Made by a program: the position numbers and the translations under genes | NCBI GenBank assembly: GCA_009760855.2 | Contig: WPIO01000003.1 | Span: 6,324,501-6,388,500 of the forward strand | Length of the DNA: 64,000 bases | DNA from: Cristatella mucedo | Taxonomy: Eukaryota; Bryozoa; Phylactolaemata; Cristatellidae | Direction of reading: 5' to 3' | Shown: in pieces, positions 22,798-34,352 of the stretch | Layout of the letters: every line of letters begins with the position of its first letter | Numbering within the stretch: position 1 is the stretch's first letter | The notes under the pieces: generated by a model | Database searches by the model: none | Seen by the model: only the letters and a program-made list of their open reading frames with translations | What the model was told of the DNA's origin: nothing

Positions 22798-24040
22798 ATC
22801 GCCTTTCATCTCGCTGGGCATCACTGGTACTGCACTGCAATGGTGTAAGTCCTACTTCAGTGGGAGACTAGAGTACTGATGTGAACGGAAAAATTTTCAG
22901 ATGCACCTCTGAAGTAAGGGGTACCTCATGGATGTGTGCTTGGTCCGTATTTTTCACGGTTTACACTCTCCCTCTAGCAGGTGTGATTGTCAGTCACAAG
23001 CAAGGCTTTCAAACCTCTGATTTGATCCCTACCAGCCCTCCAGCAAACCAATTGTGATTCAGATCTTGGACAAATTAATGCTCAAATCGACTCTGCAAGT
23101 GTATTTCCTGATGGATCTGCACGAAATCCAAGTGTCCTGTTTCAAATTGACTTGTCATTAGACGGTCACATTAGTTGCACAGTCAAGTCTGTCTACTTTC
23201 AGCTGCATAAAAATGCTAGAATTTGGGATTGCTTAAACAGGTATACTACATTTTTATTGGTTCATGCATTTGTGACATCTCGTTTCTACTTCTGTAACTC
23301 GCTGCTTGCTAGTCAATTAGCCAATGCAGTCATGCACTTGGAGTTTTTGCACAATTCTGCAGCTATGCTTGTCTGCCGTGATCATCACAGTTGCCACATC
23401 ATACCACTACTCGCAGACCTGCACCGGCTCCAAATTAAGCAGCCCATCGACTTCAAGGTTTTGTCACTCACTAGTAGGTCCTTTCATTATTTGGCTCCAG
23501 CACCATACTGGTTTGGCCACAGTGGTTAAAGCGGTCGCCCCCGACCGACGTCTGGCCAAGGTCGTGCGCTCGAGCCCCGTGGCACATGCGAAGCACCTGA
23601 ATAGAGATTAAGTTGTCTGATGGTGCTATACAAATAAACTATATTTTTTTACCTATCTGAACTGTTACGCCACTAAGCTAAGCATCGTACCAACTACTTT
23701 TCTGAATCGACTCGCTTTATCAAAACCTCATACGAATCTCGGATCCTTTGGGGACTGTGTCTTTAGTTCGCCTACTAGCGAAGCCGGGAACTTTCTTCCG
23801 ACTGACATTACGACATGCCTGCGGTTCTGACTGTTGACACTTTTCATGCTGCCACTAGCCATCTTTGCATGCTGCCCCTACTCACGTCAAATCTAACCAA
23901 ATTATGCTTGCTGATATTAAATATTTTACCATTAATAATTCGATCATGCTTCCTTTTCAGCAAACTTAAATTGCCTAATGAGAGACTTAGTTCGCTGAGA
24001 GTGCGACCCAAATGTATTGTTATCATTAGTACTATTATAT
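22798..24040 (+). mobile_element. LINE-A copy interrupted by a SINE
   Basis: RT blocks start with LGITGTALQW-C-KSYFSGRL, then a decayed FTVYTLPLAG block, the thumb (SLDGHISCTVKSVYFQLHK) and PLLADLHRLQIKQ up to 23,512. A SINE follows. LINE-A text resumes at about 23,652 (AAGCTAAGCATCGTACCAAC) and runs to the 3' UTR and tail near 24,040. No intact ORF. Confidence 0.85.
23513..23645 (+). mobile_element. tRNA-derived SINE nested in LINE-A
   Basis: A-box TGGCCACAGTGGTTAAAGCG and B-box TGCGCTCGAGCCCCGTGG lie in the usual spacing. They are followed by GCACCTGAATAGAGATTAAG-TTGTCTGATGGTGCTATAC and an AT-rich end. This is among the best-preserved copies. It interrupts the LINE-A ORF within the LAPAYLSDLL block, so it inserted after that LINE copy. 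Confidence 0.85.
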
Positions 24041-24205
24041 GCTAATCACTTCCTCAGCTGCCCTGGTGACTCAGCTAGACATCTTACAATCTCTGAATTG
24101 CGTGAGATGATATCTGTTGGCTACCATTTGCTTTACTCAAAACAGTTACGTTTTGAGTGCTTTGTACAGAACTCTCCTGCGAAACATGCACTTAGGCTTT
24201 GTGGC
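24041..24205 (+). mobile_element. LINE-B 3' end
   Basis: Text ATTGCGTGAGATGATATCTG-TTGGCTACC and TTTGTACAGAACTCTCCTGC-GAAACATGCACTTAGGCTTTG match the LINE-B 3' end at 52.7 kb. It lies directly after the LINE-A tail and just before the last exon of CTHRC1-like gene 2. Confidence 0.65.
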
Positions 24206-24231
24206 TTGGTGGATTTTCAGGTGGAGGCACA

Positions 24232-24419
24232 TTACACTACATTGCATCTAATACCCGCTTGCGTCGTTGTTCTCATCCGGACTTCACTGATGATCATTCT
24301 GTAAGTGCTGCTGCAGCATCCCGTGTAGGTGTCCGGTTGAGTTGTCGCATAATAGCAGGCTCCTACTCTCAGCTGCACCGTATAAGTACCGGCTTGAAGC
24401 CCGTAGCAAAATCCTTCAA
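24232..24419 (-). CDS. CTHRC1-like gene 2, last exon
   Basis: After the acceptor TCTGATTCAG the frame gives EGFCYGLQAGTYTVQLR, then VGACYYATTQPDTYTGCC, then YRMIISEVR and a Thr-rich tail to TAA at 24,232. This is the second half of the CTHRC1-type domain. The Trp of the family YTGW block is replaced by Cys (YTGCC), adding two cysteines not found in the other two copies. Entry is in phase 1 as in genes 1 and 3. The frame is also open upstream of the acceptor. The last residues approach a LINE-B insertion, so the original C-terminus may have been replaced. Confidence 0.8.
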
Positions 24420-25535
24420 CTGAATCAGAGACACTGAGAGCTGTTGCAAAGGAAAAATTCAACCTGCATACCAATCGACTGCCAATAAAAATTTGCGGCC
24501 TCTCTGAATACTTGCACCAGTGCAGATATATATACTTACGTGTCCTCGTCTTGTGATTATCCTGTGCTGCATAAAACGAGTTTCCTCGCATTCCAAGGAT
24601 GAATTCAGCTTTTGGATAGCATTCTACATCATTGATCTTAATATACCTTAAATATCAAAATGGAGAAATCCTTGATGCTAGAAAATGAGCTGGAATCGTG
24701 ATTACTTTATTTAAAGACTAGAACATTGCTTCCATCATGTTTAAGCGTGTTCGGAATTTATAATCAGCGGAATTCCATAGCAACTGTTGCTGACGTTAAG
24801 TTCCTTCCAATCAGATTTAATGCAATACGGAATCTAAGACTTCAGGAACCTTCTACTGCGTCCACTCAGTGTCTTCTTCTCCTTATTCGCCTCTCTATAT
24901 ATTCCCCTTCTTCACATAGCAATAGCCATGCTAGCCACTTTACGTCAAGACACATGCACTAACGGTCTAACCCAAAACATTAACTGTTGTTTTGTACATA
25001 GCCATTGTCTAAGCAAACCGCGACACGAAATCCACTCAGATACAGCTAAAATCTTTTTTTATTAAAAGTGATAGTCATTTGCCCTTTACGGCGTAAAAAT
25101 TAGGCATTGATGAATACGCAATTATTGCCCGCCTTCTGCTGCATCGTCATCACATCAGGCCCCTGTATGTCTGGCTCTCTGGGTTACCTAGGGCTCATGC
25201 TTGTTCTTGGTTTGAGCTTATCAAGATAGTTTAACTACCTGTCTCGCGTGCCTTGCCAGGCTTGGCTAGTTTGGCATTGCGACCACATCACATTCGGGTA
25301 CCTGAGGAGGCTTCTGGTCAAATACTAACATCTGCTTGTCAGTACTAACCACAACACCCGTTCTCTTGTCAAAGAATTACCACTAACTTTAGCTAACATC
25401 CATAACAATCTCACATTCGAATTGCTGCAAATTTCTCAAAGTAAGCCGTCATAAGGCCACTGCTAATTTGGGGTCTATATGCATAGTCGTACCTTTAGAA
25501 TACCAGCTATTGGAATATTAAGATATTAGCTATTA
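24420..25535. other. Gene 2 intron, unassigned part
   Basis: This lies between the gene 2 exons at 24.3 and 27.6 kb. The missing middle part of the domain was searched for here on the minus strand and not found. Confidence 0.45.
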
Positions 25536-26045
25536 GCCTTTAATAATAATAATGATATTAATAATAGACTTGATTGTACACCCTCAGAGAACTCACTCTC
25601 TTTCAGGGCGCTTTACATTTGAGGCAAAGGCAGCAAGGTCGAATGGTTAGTGGTAGCATGCTCAATGTCAACATGGTCAAGGGTGACATGCACAGAGTCG
25701 GCATGCAAGTTTGTTAAGTTGCAGCATGCACAGTGTCAGCACACATAAGCACATAAAAGGACGAATCACAGGTACTCGCTAAATTTGGTGACAAATAGAT
25801 GCGTTGTCATTTCTTTTTAAATGTGAACAAGTCAGGAGATGTCGTGATGCAGGATGGGAGTTAGTTCCGGGCTTTGGGACCATACGAACTAAAGGCACGA
25901 TCTCCAAAGGATTTAAGATTTACACGAGGTATTGGCAAACAGTTAGATTCCGAAAAGCTGATGGCACGATCCTTAGCCTGATGGGGGAGTAGATCTGATA
26001 GGTAGGCTAAAGCCAAAGAATGAAGGGACCTCAAAGTGAGCGATG
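25536..26045 (-). mobile_element. LINE-A 3' fragment
   Basis: A TAA/ATT tail at about 25,541-25,566 and a full 3' UTR containing both copies of its internal repeat, then the terminal coding region read on the minus strand to about 26,045. It forms an inverted pair with the plus-strand fragment at 26,240-26,590. Confidence 0.8.
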
Positions 26046-26239
26046 ACCTTGATCCGATCGACCGATTGATCGACCTTGAAGTCGTTGCGTCGCTTGACTG
26101 GATTTAACGTATTTGACATTTGATGACTTGGTCAATTAATGACGATCTAGACGATTTAGATGTTACTAGAGTCGGTTTAATTTGACTAACTGAAGGCCAT
26201 CACCGAAACCGCCTCGGAGGATATCCCACGGATCACTGT

Positions 26240-26590
26240 AAATATGTGGCAGAGTACTCCCTCCCAACCTGCGTCAGAACATCCCCTGACCTGACCACAT
26301 TTAAAAAAAACTTAAAAATACACCTATTTAGGACAGCATTTAGTGGGTCCCTGTGATTCGTCCTTGATGTGCTTAAGCATGCTGAGACTGTGCATGCTGC
26401 CACTAACCACATTTGCATGCTGACCCTGTGCATGTCACCCCTAACCATATTATTCATTCTGTTTGTTTTTCAAGCATGATTTTACTTACCATTCAATTGC
26501 ATTTCCCTTTGCAGCAAATGTAAAGCGCCTAGAAAGAGATTGAGTTCTCTGAGGGCCCTTTATCAAGTCCATTAGTATTATTATTACTAT
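26240..26590 (+). mobile_element. LINE-A 3' end
   Basis: It reads from the CVRTSPDLTTFK-like coding end (26,262) through the 3' UTR to GCGCCTAGAAAGAGATTGAG and the ATT tail at about 26,575-26,590. This is one of the cleanest 3' ends in the window. Confidence 0.85.
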
Positions 26591-27541
26591 TAGATTAGCA
26601 GCGGTTACCCCAACCTCTTTGGATTTCAAGCGTTCCATGGCTTCTGCACATTTGAGTTTTGAAAACTGTTTAATTCTCCTTTCTGTGCCAAGCTAGTGAA
26701 AAACTTTCTATTGAAGCGGTAACTTATCATTCAACGGACTATAATTAAAGTTTAATTCAGAATGTGCTTTCTTTCGGTTTTTCCATAAGAAGTTTCCCTT
26801 ATCTTAATCTCGACTATTTCAGCATTCACTTTGGTAATAAATCAGATTTAATGTGTTCTAACATGTTTACTAGACCCGAGTAGGCGAACGTCCGAGCTCA
26901 TGTTTCAATCCATATACGCACGAAAGTCTACACTTTTAAGTTTTTTACTTTCACAGCGACCCTGCGCAATCGACCTTTGTAGCCCTTAAGTATCCCATGA
27001 TTCCTTTTTTGACATATAAAATTGTATCGGAATCAAGAAAAGCTAATGTGTATAACGTTAACATTAACTCTGTAGACAGGAAACTTGCAACGTTAGTCAT
27101 TCTATTTGTCTTTTCCTACCAACCTTACTGCCTTAATGCAACCATGAAACACGATACTCGCCAAAGGGTTTAATAATTTTGCATCTCATATTAAAAGACA
27201 GTTTCCTACCAGCCCACGCAGCCTTTAGCTGAAGACAACGACAAAAAAGGAGTAGACATGAGCAGTAGCCGACAGAATGCGCTAAAAAGTCATTAAAAAC
27301 TGTCCGAATTTTGGCATTTAAAAATGATTCTAGGTCGTGTCGGCTCATATTACCTAGGGCTGAGTCCTAATTTTACCGAGTTTAGCACCATAGTATCATA
27401 TAACGGCTAAATTCTTTCTAAAATAAACTATGGTGACATAAAAATCTGATAAAAGTTACTTTTTGTGTTTAAATGCCATATAGGTCCATATATCAGCTTC
27501 TGATTCATTGGAAATTTATGATTGATTTGATGATCACTTAC
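26591..27541. other. Gene 2 intron, unassigned part
   Basis: AT-rich with no recognised repeat. A splice-like minus-strand block at 27,120-27,235 (fine pyrimidine tract before CTTCAG) opens a short frame, but its phase cannot join the neighbouring exon without a stop, so it is not called. Confidence 0.4.
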
Positions 27542-27645
27542 CACCTGGCACAATACCATACGTTCTGTGGTACATACACCCGTGCCACTCCAAGCCACTT
27601 GACTCTGAGGACAGTGTCAGATGCAATCTTTGTGTACGTTGTCAC
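27542..27645 (-). CDS. CTHRC1-like gene 2, first quarter-domain exon
   Basis: Acceptor TACTTTCAG, phase 0 start, GTAAGT donor. The product VTTYTKIASDTVLRVKWLG followed by VARVYVPQNVWYCARW matches the start of the CTHRC1-type domain (TF-x-K-x-x-S-D-x-x-LRV...C-x-RW). Unlike genes 1 and 3, whose exon continues through FT-x-NG-x-x-C, this one is cut directly after the RW block and ends in phase 2. Either a further intron splits the domain here, with the next exon unrecognised, or gene 2 has lost the middle of the domain and is a pseudogene. Confidence 0.65.
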
Positions 27646-28082
27646 CTGAAAGTACCGATTGAAAAGAATTGCATGCAAAGTTTTTGTGTATACCGGCTAA
27701 AGAAACGAGAATTCCCAGTTCGCGATTTAATAACACGGCAGCAGGTGCTGACAGCCTGCTGAATTCTTATTTTTCAAGGAAAGATTTACGCTTTTTTTAT
27801 ACATCCCTATATTTTTATATTGCTTTAGAGATGCTTTTTAAATAAATGGCATGCAATTTGCAGTGTAACTGAAAAGTCTTGGAACATTTTTTCACAAGGT
27901 TAGCTTTGTCGCACAACACGTAACCTTGGTTTTACAAGAGGGTTTTCAGTAACGAGTAGCTAGTGACTGACTTTAAATGCTTAATCTATGCCTTCTAGGA
28001 GAAAGTACAAGACTGCAAATTACTGTTTTCCTTTGGAACTTTTCAAGTTGGCTTTATTATCACGTCTTCGGCTTTTGAAGAT

Positions 28083-29870
28083 TTGAAGGTACTGAACTAC
28101 TTGAAGTTAGCTCATATATCGAAACCTCACACCTTGCTTGCAAGTTCCAGTTTGGCTTTAGAGCTAATCACTCCACAGAGTCAGCATTGCTTAGAGTATG
28201 CAACGACCTACTTAGGAATGCAGACATGGGTAGAGTGTCTCTGCTTGTTTTGCTCGATCTTTCGGCAGCTTTTGATACCGTCAATCCCAAAGTTCTTCTA
28301 GAGTGCCTCTCATCTCACTTGGGCATCACTGGCACTGCTCTGCAGTGGTTCAGTTGATATTTTAGTGGGAGACTCCAGAGTATTGACGTGAATGGACAAA
28401 GATCATCTGAGGTACCTCTGAAATACGGCTTACCTCTGGTCTCCGCGCTAGGTCCGGTTCTTTTCACGGTTTATACTCTCCCTCTTGCTGATGTGATTGC
28501 CAAGCACAATCTAGGCTTTCACTTCTATGCGGATGACACTCAGTTGTACATTTGCTTTGATTCATCCAAGCCTTCGAGCACCTCAAAACTCTCTCAACTC
28601 AATTGCTGCATGCATTGATGACATCCGCACATGGACCCTGTGCATGTCACCCCTCACCCTGTGTTATTCATTTTTTTTTTGTTTTTCAAGCATGATTTTA
28701 CTTACCATTCAATTGCATTTCCCTTTGCAGCAAATTTAAAGTGCCTAGAAAGAGATTAGGTTCTCTGAGGGCGCTTTATCAAGTACATTATTATTATTAT
28801 TATTATTCCTCCCAGCCTTCGAGTACCTCAAATTCTCTCAACATACACACTGCATGTAATTGATGACATCCCCACATGGATGGCAGCAAATTTTCTAAAA
28901 CTAAATGACGATAAAACTAACTTACTGGTTATTGGCAAACCCAGTATGATTCACAAATTGTAAAGGCTGACTTTCAAAATTGGCTCTGCCAGCATAACTC
29001 CAGTTGAATCAGCTCGAAATCTAGGTGTCATATTCCAAAGCGACCTCTCGTTAGACGACCATATCAGCTCCACAGTCAAATCTGCCTATTTTTAGATTCA
29101 TAGCATTGCTAAAATTCGGGCTTGTGTAGATAAGGATACCACGTCCAAGTTGTTCCTTGCATTCGTGACATCCGGTCTCGACTTCTTCAACTCATTGCTT
29201 GATGGCCTACCTGCATGTGCGATCAGGCGATTGTAGCTGGTGCAAAACTCCACACCTGGCTTGTCTGTCGTGAGCGTCACATTTGCCACATTACTCCACT
29301 TCTCGTTGACCTGCACTGGCTATCAGTCAAGCAACGGATTGACTTCAAGGTTTTGTCGCTCACTTTTATGTCACTTCATTCTTTGGCTCCAGCCTATCTG
29401 TCATATCTACTCTCCCGCCAGCCAAGCATCGTACCACCCGCTTTTTGGAATTCAACAGTCTACAAATACCCCGTACAAACCTCAAATCCTTCGGAGACCG
29501 TGCATTTAGTTCGTACGCTCCCAAAGCCTGGAATTACCTCATGACCTGCGTCAGAACATCCCCTGACCTGACCACATTTAAAAATAATTTAAAAACACAC
29601 CTATTTAGGACAGAATTTAGTGGGTCCCCGTGATTCGTCCTTGATGTGCTTATGCGTGCTGACACTGTGCAATCTGCCACTAACCAAATTTGAATGCTGA
29701 CCCTGTTCATGTCACCCCTAACCATGTTATTCATTTTGTTGGTTTTTCAAGAATGATTTTACTCATCATTCAATTGCATTTCCATTTGCAACAAATGTAA
29801 AGTGCCTAGAGAGATATTGAATTATCTGAGGGCGATTTATCAAGTGCATTATTGTTGTTATTATCATTAG
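28083..29870 (+). mobile_element. LINE-A copy with intact YADD, containing a nested tail
   Basis: RT order is legible: LLVLLDLSAAFDTVN (28,235), LGITGTALQWF (28,320), GPVLFTVYTLPLADVIAKHN (28,455), YADD at 28,525-28,536, KLNDDKT-like (28,905), LDDHISSTVKSAY (29,055), then CHITPLLVDLHWLSVKQ and the 3' UTR, ending in a decayed ATT tail at about 29,870. A LINE-A tail is inserted at 28,634-28,807. Several stops and shifts, so not active. Confidence 0.88.
28634..28807 (+). mobile_element. Nested LINE-A 3' tail insertion with flanking duplication
   Basis: About 174 bases of LINE-A 3' UTR, tail hairpin and seven ATT units interrupt the RT ORF of the host copy. Host sequence of about 73 bases (28,562-28,634) is repeated directly after the insert (28,808-28,880), in the region coding for the S-x-L-N-S...CIDDI block. 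Confidence 0.75.
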
Positions 29871-30559
29871 CTATATTAGTTAAGTTGGAGGGCTAGAAAC
29901 AAACTTAGCAGCGATATCTAGAAAATAAAATTCAGTATCTCACGATTAAAATTTGTCTTCCCTTAAATTATGTGGCAGCCAAATTTGTAAATATCTTGAT
30001 GGCCATCAACCGGGAGCAAAAATCTGGTGTACTGCAAAAAAATCACAGCTTTGTGTGAAGATAAGCTTTTCTCCGAACCAGATGAAGTAATGGCAACCTG
30101 CTGTGCATTATACACAACCTCAGCATCGTACATTGCGAATTTCATTATATTATATAATTATATTTCATCATATAATTGAGTATTTCATTATAGCAGTTAC
30201 AATCTTAATTATATTGTAAATTAATCAAACAATCCAAGTTCGATGTGTAGTTTACTTATACACAGATAATTTATTCAGCATCCATAAAAGCAGTTGCACG
30301 AAGAAAAACCCAAATCTTTAACAAATCAACCTAGCCATATGTATGTAATTTACGATAATATTTGTTTCCAAAACATCCTTTAGCTTCCTCGGTAAATTGA
30401 ATTAGTTTCTACTCATTTTATTTATGTTGAATTAGAGTTATGATTAATAATATATTTATTAATATGCATTATTGCATAACAAAATATTTTTATTAATTTA
30501 TCTGCCTAAGAATAGTCTGGCAAATAACACTCGCTTTTATATCTGACCTACTTTAAAAG
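29871..30559. other. AT-rich unassigned sequence
   Basis: Very AT-rich, especially 30,140-30,500, with no recognised element. It separates two plus-strand LINE-A copies. Confidence 0.45.
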
Positions 30560-30669
30560 AAGGTTAAAAGCACCCTTATTTATGAAAAAGATCTCAACCT
30601 ACTCGCCTTGACTGAAACTTGGCTTGAATCGATTACCCGTCCAACAATCAAAGTCGCTACCCCGACAAG

Positions 30670-30816
<147 letters not shown>

Positions 30817-31545
30817 CGCCTAGATCGATCAACACTGGAGGATGAGTCGCTGTTATCAGCTGATCGAACAAACCGCTATTGTCACACGCTCAAACTTCGA
30901 CTTCAAGCCATTTGCAATACCCTCGAAGCAGTCCTTCGAATCTATTGCCTCGATTTCACCAGAAAACAAGCTATCAATGGTGGCAGTAGCCTATCGCCCA
31001 CCAGGTACAAACTCTTCCTGTATCTCAGATTTCTCTGATCTCATTTCAACTCTGTGTGCAAGATTCAATCATTCCTCATTATAGGTGATTTCAACAATCC
31101 TATTGATAATTTATCTGACGCTTTCAGCACTGAATTTTGTGCACTGACCGACTCATTGTCTTTTTTGGCTCATATGCATGGCCCTACTCACATTAAGAAT
31201 CACGACCAAATTTTGTCATACAATTACACTTTGTCATCACTAATTATTACCAAATTCTGCTCATCTGACCACATACAGATCTCATCATGTCTACAATGTG
31301 TGCCCTCCTCTTCCTCATCTAAAATGTCACGTCAATCGCGAAACCTTTAGACTCTTGACATCGATGTCGTCTGTCCGAGAATATCTGCTTTGATTATTCT
31401 GCTCAATCCCCCTTCCGACCTGTCATCATTAGTAGAGTGCTACAAGACGACACTAGCTGACATGCTAGGCGAGTTTGCACCTCTGACTAAGCAGTGGGCC
31501 TTCGCCCAGCCGGCCTATGGTTAATTGCAGACATAAACTAGCTAA

Positions 31546-31550
31546 TACAC

Positions 31551-31589
<39 letters not shown>

Positions 31590-31600
31590 AATGTATATAT
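31546..31600 (+). repeat. CA/TA microsatellite at SINE tail
   Basis: CA repeats pass into TA at the 3' end of the adjacent minus-strand SINE, which suggests they expanded from the SINE tail. Confidence 0.9.
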
Positions 31601-31740
31601 AATTCATTTATTCTGCGCTCTCACAAAACTGAATCTCTATTCATGTGCGTAAGATATGCCACGGGGCTCGAGCCCGCGATCTCGGCAAGACCTAGGTCGG
31701 GAGCAAGCATCTTAACCACTGGGCCAAACCAGTTCAGCCC
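31601..31740 (-). mobile_element. tRNA-derived SINE, best preserved
   Basis: On the minus strand: A-box TGGCCCAGTGGTTAAGATGC, B-box GCGGGCTCGAGCCCCGTGG, then the tail GAATAGAGATTCAGTTTTGT-GAGAGCGCAGAATAAATGAA. Both boxes fit the RNA polymerase III internal promoter pattern. It lies in the linker of the LINE-A copy around it. Confidence 0.88.
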
Positions 31741-33470
31741 AAGCTTGAAATAGCATGCAAAAAATCTGAACTGCTTGTCCGTCGACAGGCATACCTGGAC
31801 TACTGAAGATCTTACCGATCGATCGAACCAAAGGCCAAGTCTGGCTTCTATAAAAACCACTGTTGAATCAGATGCCCAATCCAAAAATACTGCTGTTGAC
31901 GATCGACCATCTCCTTAACCGCTCCCAGGTAGCTCCCTGTAATCCCGGTAACCCCTGTGATAATCTAGCTGATCGCTTCTCTGACGCAGAGGTCAACTCA
32001 AGCTCTTTTCAGAAGGATAGACAAGATCAGGGAGTTAATCACCAGAGTGGCAGCAACTCCCTAGAACCCTGTCCCTCAATTCCATGCAGCACCTCAAAGT
32101 CTGCAGTGATGGAGGCAATTAGTGACCTCATTCTGAAGCTTATATCGCAATCAAAGAAGACGACTATTCCTCTAGACCTAATTCCCACTATCCTGCTAAA
32201 CCGATGCATGGATCTGCTGCCGCCATGCATAGCTAATATCAGAAATATGTCATTAGGCTCAGGTCATGTCCCAGAACCTCTCAAAAAGGTGGTAGTCAGG
32301 CCGCTACTCAAGAAATCAACAATAGACCAAGAGAACTGGAGCAAATTCCGCCCAGTTTTTCTTCTACCGTTTCTCTCAAAGACACAGGAATGAGTGACGG
32401 CAGACCAGTTGAACTCATATATTGAAACTTTAAACAAAGCTACTAAGTTCAAGTCTGATTTTAGAGCTAAACATTGCAGAAAGTTGGCATTGTTTTGGAT
32501 GTATAACAACCTACTTAGGAATGCCGACTTGGGTAGAGTATCACTGCTTGTTTCACTCGATCTTTCGACAGCTTTTGATACTATCAATAACCAAAACCTT
32601 TTTGATGACCTCTCATCTCACCTGGGCATCACTGTTACTCCATTGCACTGGTATAGGTAATATGTCAGTAAGAGACTCCGGAGTATTAATGAGAATGAAC
32701 ACAGATCGTTTCAGGAACCTCTGAAATATAGGGTACCTCAGGACTCTGTGCTTGGTTCTTTTCTTTTCATGGTCTATACTCTCCCTCTTGCAGATGTGAT
32801 TACCGAGCACAATCTAGGCTTTCACTTCTATTACTCTACCAGCTCTACAGTCAAGTCTACCTACTTTCACCTATGTAGCATTGCTAAAAGTCGTTCTTGG
32901 TTAGACCGGGATACCACATACAAATGGCTACATGCATTTTTGACATGCAGTCTTGATTTCCGTAACTCGCTGCTTGATGGTCTAACGGCCTAGGAAATCA
33001 GGCGCTTACACCTGGTGCAAAACTCCACAGCTTAGCTTGTCTGTCGTGAGCATTTCAGTTGCCACATCACACCACTTCTGGCCGATATGCACTGGCTCCC
33101 AGTCAAGCAACTCACAGACTTCAAAGTTTTTGTCACTCACTTATAGGTCCCTTCCTTATTTGGCCCCAGCCTTCCTATTAGATCAACTCCAACACCAGGC
33201 TAAGCGTCGTGCAACCCGTTCGTCTCAGAATCCAACGGTTTATCAATACGTCGTACAAACCTTAAATCCTTTGGAGACTTTACTTCGTAAGCTCCCAAAG
33301 CCTGGAACTTACTCCCGACTTGCCTCACGACATCTCGTGGTTGACCACAGTTAAAATGAAATAATAAACACATCTATTTTTGACAGCATGTAGAGCGTCT
33401 CTGTGACTCGTCCTTTATGTGCCTATGTGTGCTGTCACTGTGCATGCTACCACTAGCATGGCACGTGACA

Positions 33471-33522
33471 TGCACAGGGTCAGCATGCAAGTATGGTTAT
33501 ACTTGCATGCTGACCTTGTGCA
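33471..33522 (+). repeat. Near-perfect 24 bp inverted repeat (hairpin)
   Basis: The arm at 33,471-33,494 (TGCACAGGGTCAGCATGCAA then GTAT) is followed by a 4-base loop (GGTT) and its reverse complement at 33,499-33,522 with one mismatch. It derives from an inverted copy of the LINE-A 3' UTR repeat unit. Confidence 0.92.
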
Positions 33523-33668
33523 GCCACCCAGAACCATACTTTTCTTGTTGCTTAATAAGCATGCTACCCCTAAAATCGATCGCGCTTCCCTTGAGGCCAA
33601 TTTGAAGTACCTAGAGAGAGATTGAGTTCCGGGAGGGTGCTGTGTCAAATGCATTATAATTATTATTA

Positions 33669-34352
33669 GGTACGGCCGTACCTGCCACCTTGACTTCGCT
33701 TCGACTTTCTCGGCCTCACATTATCCAGGTTTTTTCAAATATATTCATTAAAAAGTAGATCAAAACTGTGACGATTATGCAGTACGCACTCTGGGATGTA
33801 ACTTGATTTTACACTCTGTATTAAAATAAAATTAAAATTACTTCATATGAAATAAACCATGTATGATTCGAACCCACGATTCGGTCGCAAAGAGCAAGCA
33901 ACCTATCCACCGGCAAACTCTTGGGCAAGGTTCATTCACTTACTTCTCTCTTGTCTTAAGATTAGAGAGGCTCTGCGGATTACCAGGTGATGGCTAGCTT
34001 TAATTCACCTGTGAAAATACCATTTCCAGCAGGATTTGAACCCCAATCCTTAGAGTACAAACTCAGTAATGCTAATTGCCATGCTTAAAGTAAAAGTGCC
34101 AATATAGTGCCATGAATTAGGCGCTCTCCTGTTTTTTAATGGCCTGATCGCGTATTTTCTTAGCCAACTAGAACATTTTACTAATGCCATTTGCCTCTAT
34201 TGGTCATGCTACAGTCATGATGAAAATATCCATTGGGCAGAGGGAGTATTCATTATTATGCTAATGTGCTGTGTTTAACAGTGATGAGTTGCAATATTAA
34301 TTTAATGTAATTCCAAAGGAGTATCCATAACTAGATATATTCTTAGGCTTAC
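33669..34352. other. tRNA-like scraps and unassigned sequence
   Basis: A 14-base palindrome GGTACGGCCGTACC lies at 33,669-33,682. Minus-strand B-box-like sequences (TGGGTTCGAATCATAC near 33,860; GGGGTTCAAATCCTGC near 34,030) suggest two decayed tRNA-derived SINEs, but neither folds convincingly as a tRNA. Confidence 0.4.

Noticed and set aside
27133-27348. Minus-strand frame with a good acceptor as the missing middle exon of gene 2
   Set aside because: It must be read in phase 0, but the preceding exon ends in phase 2; joining them gives an immediate stop. It also lies upstream of no part it could complete.
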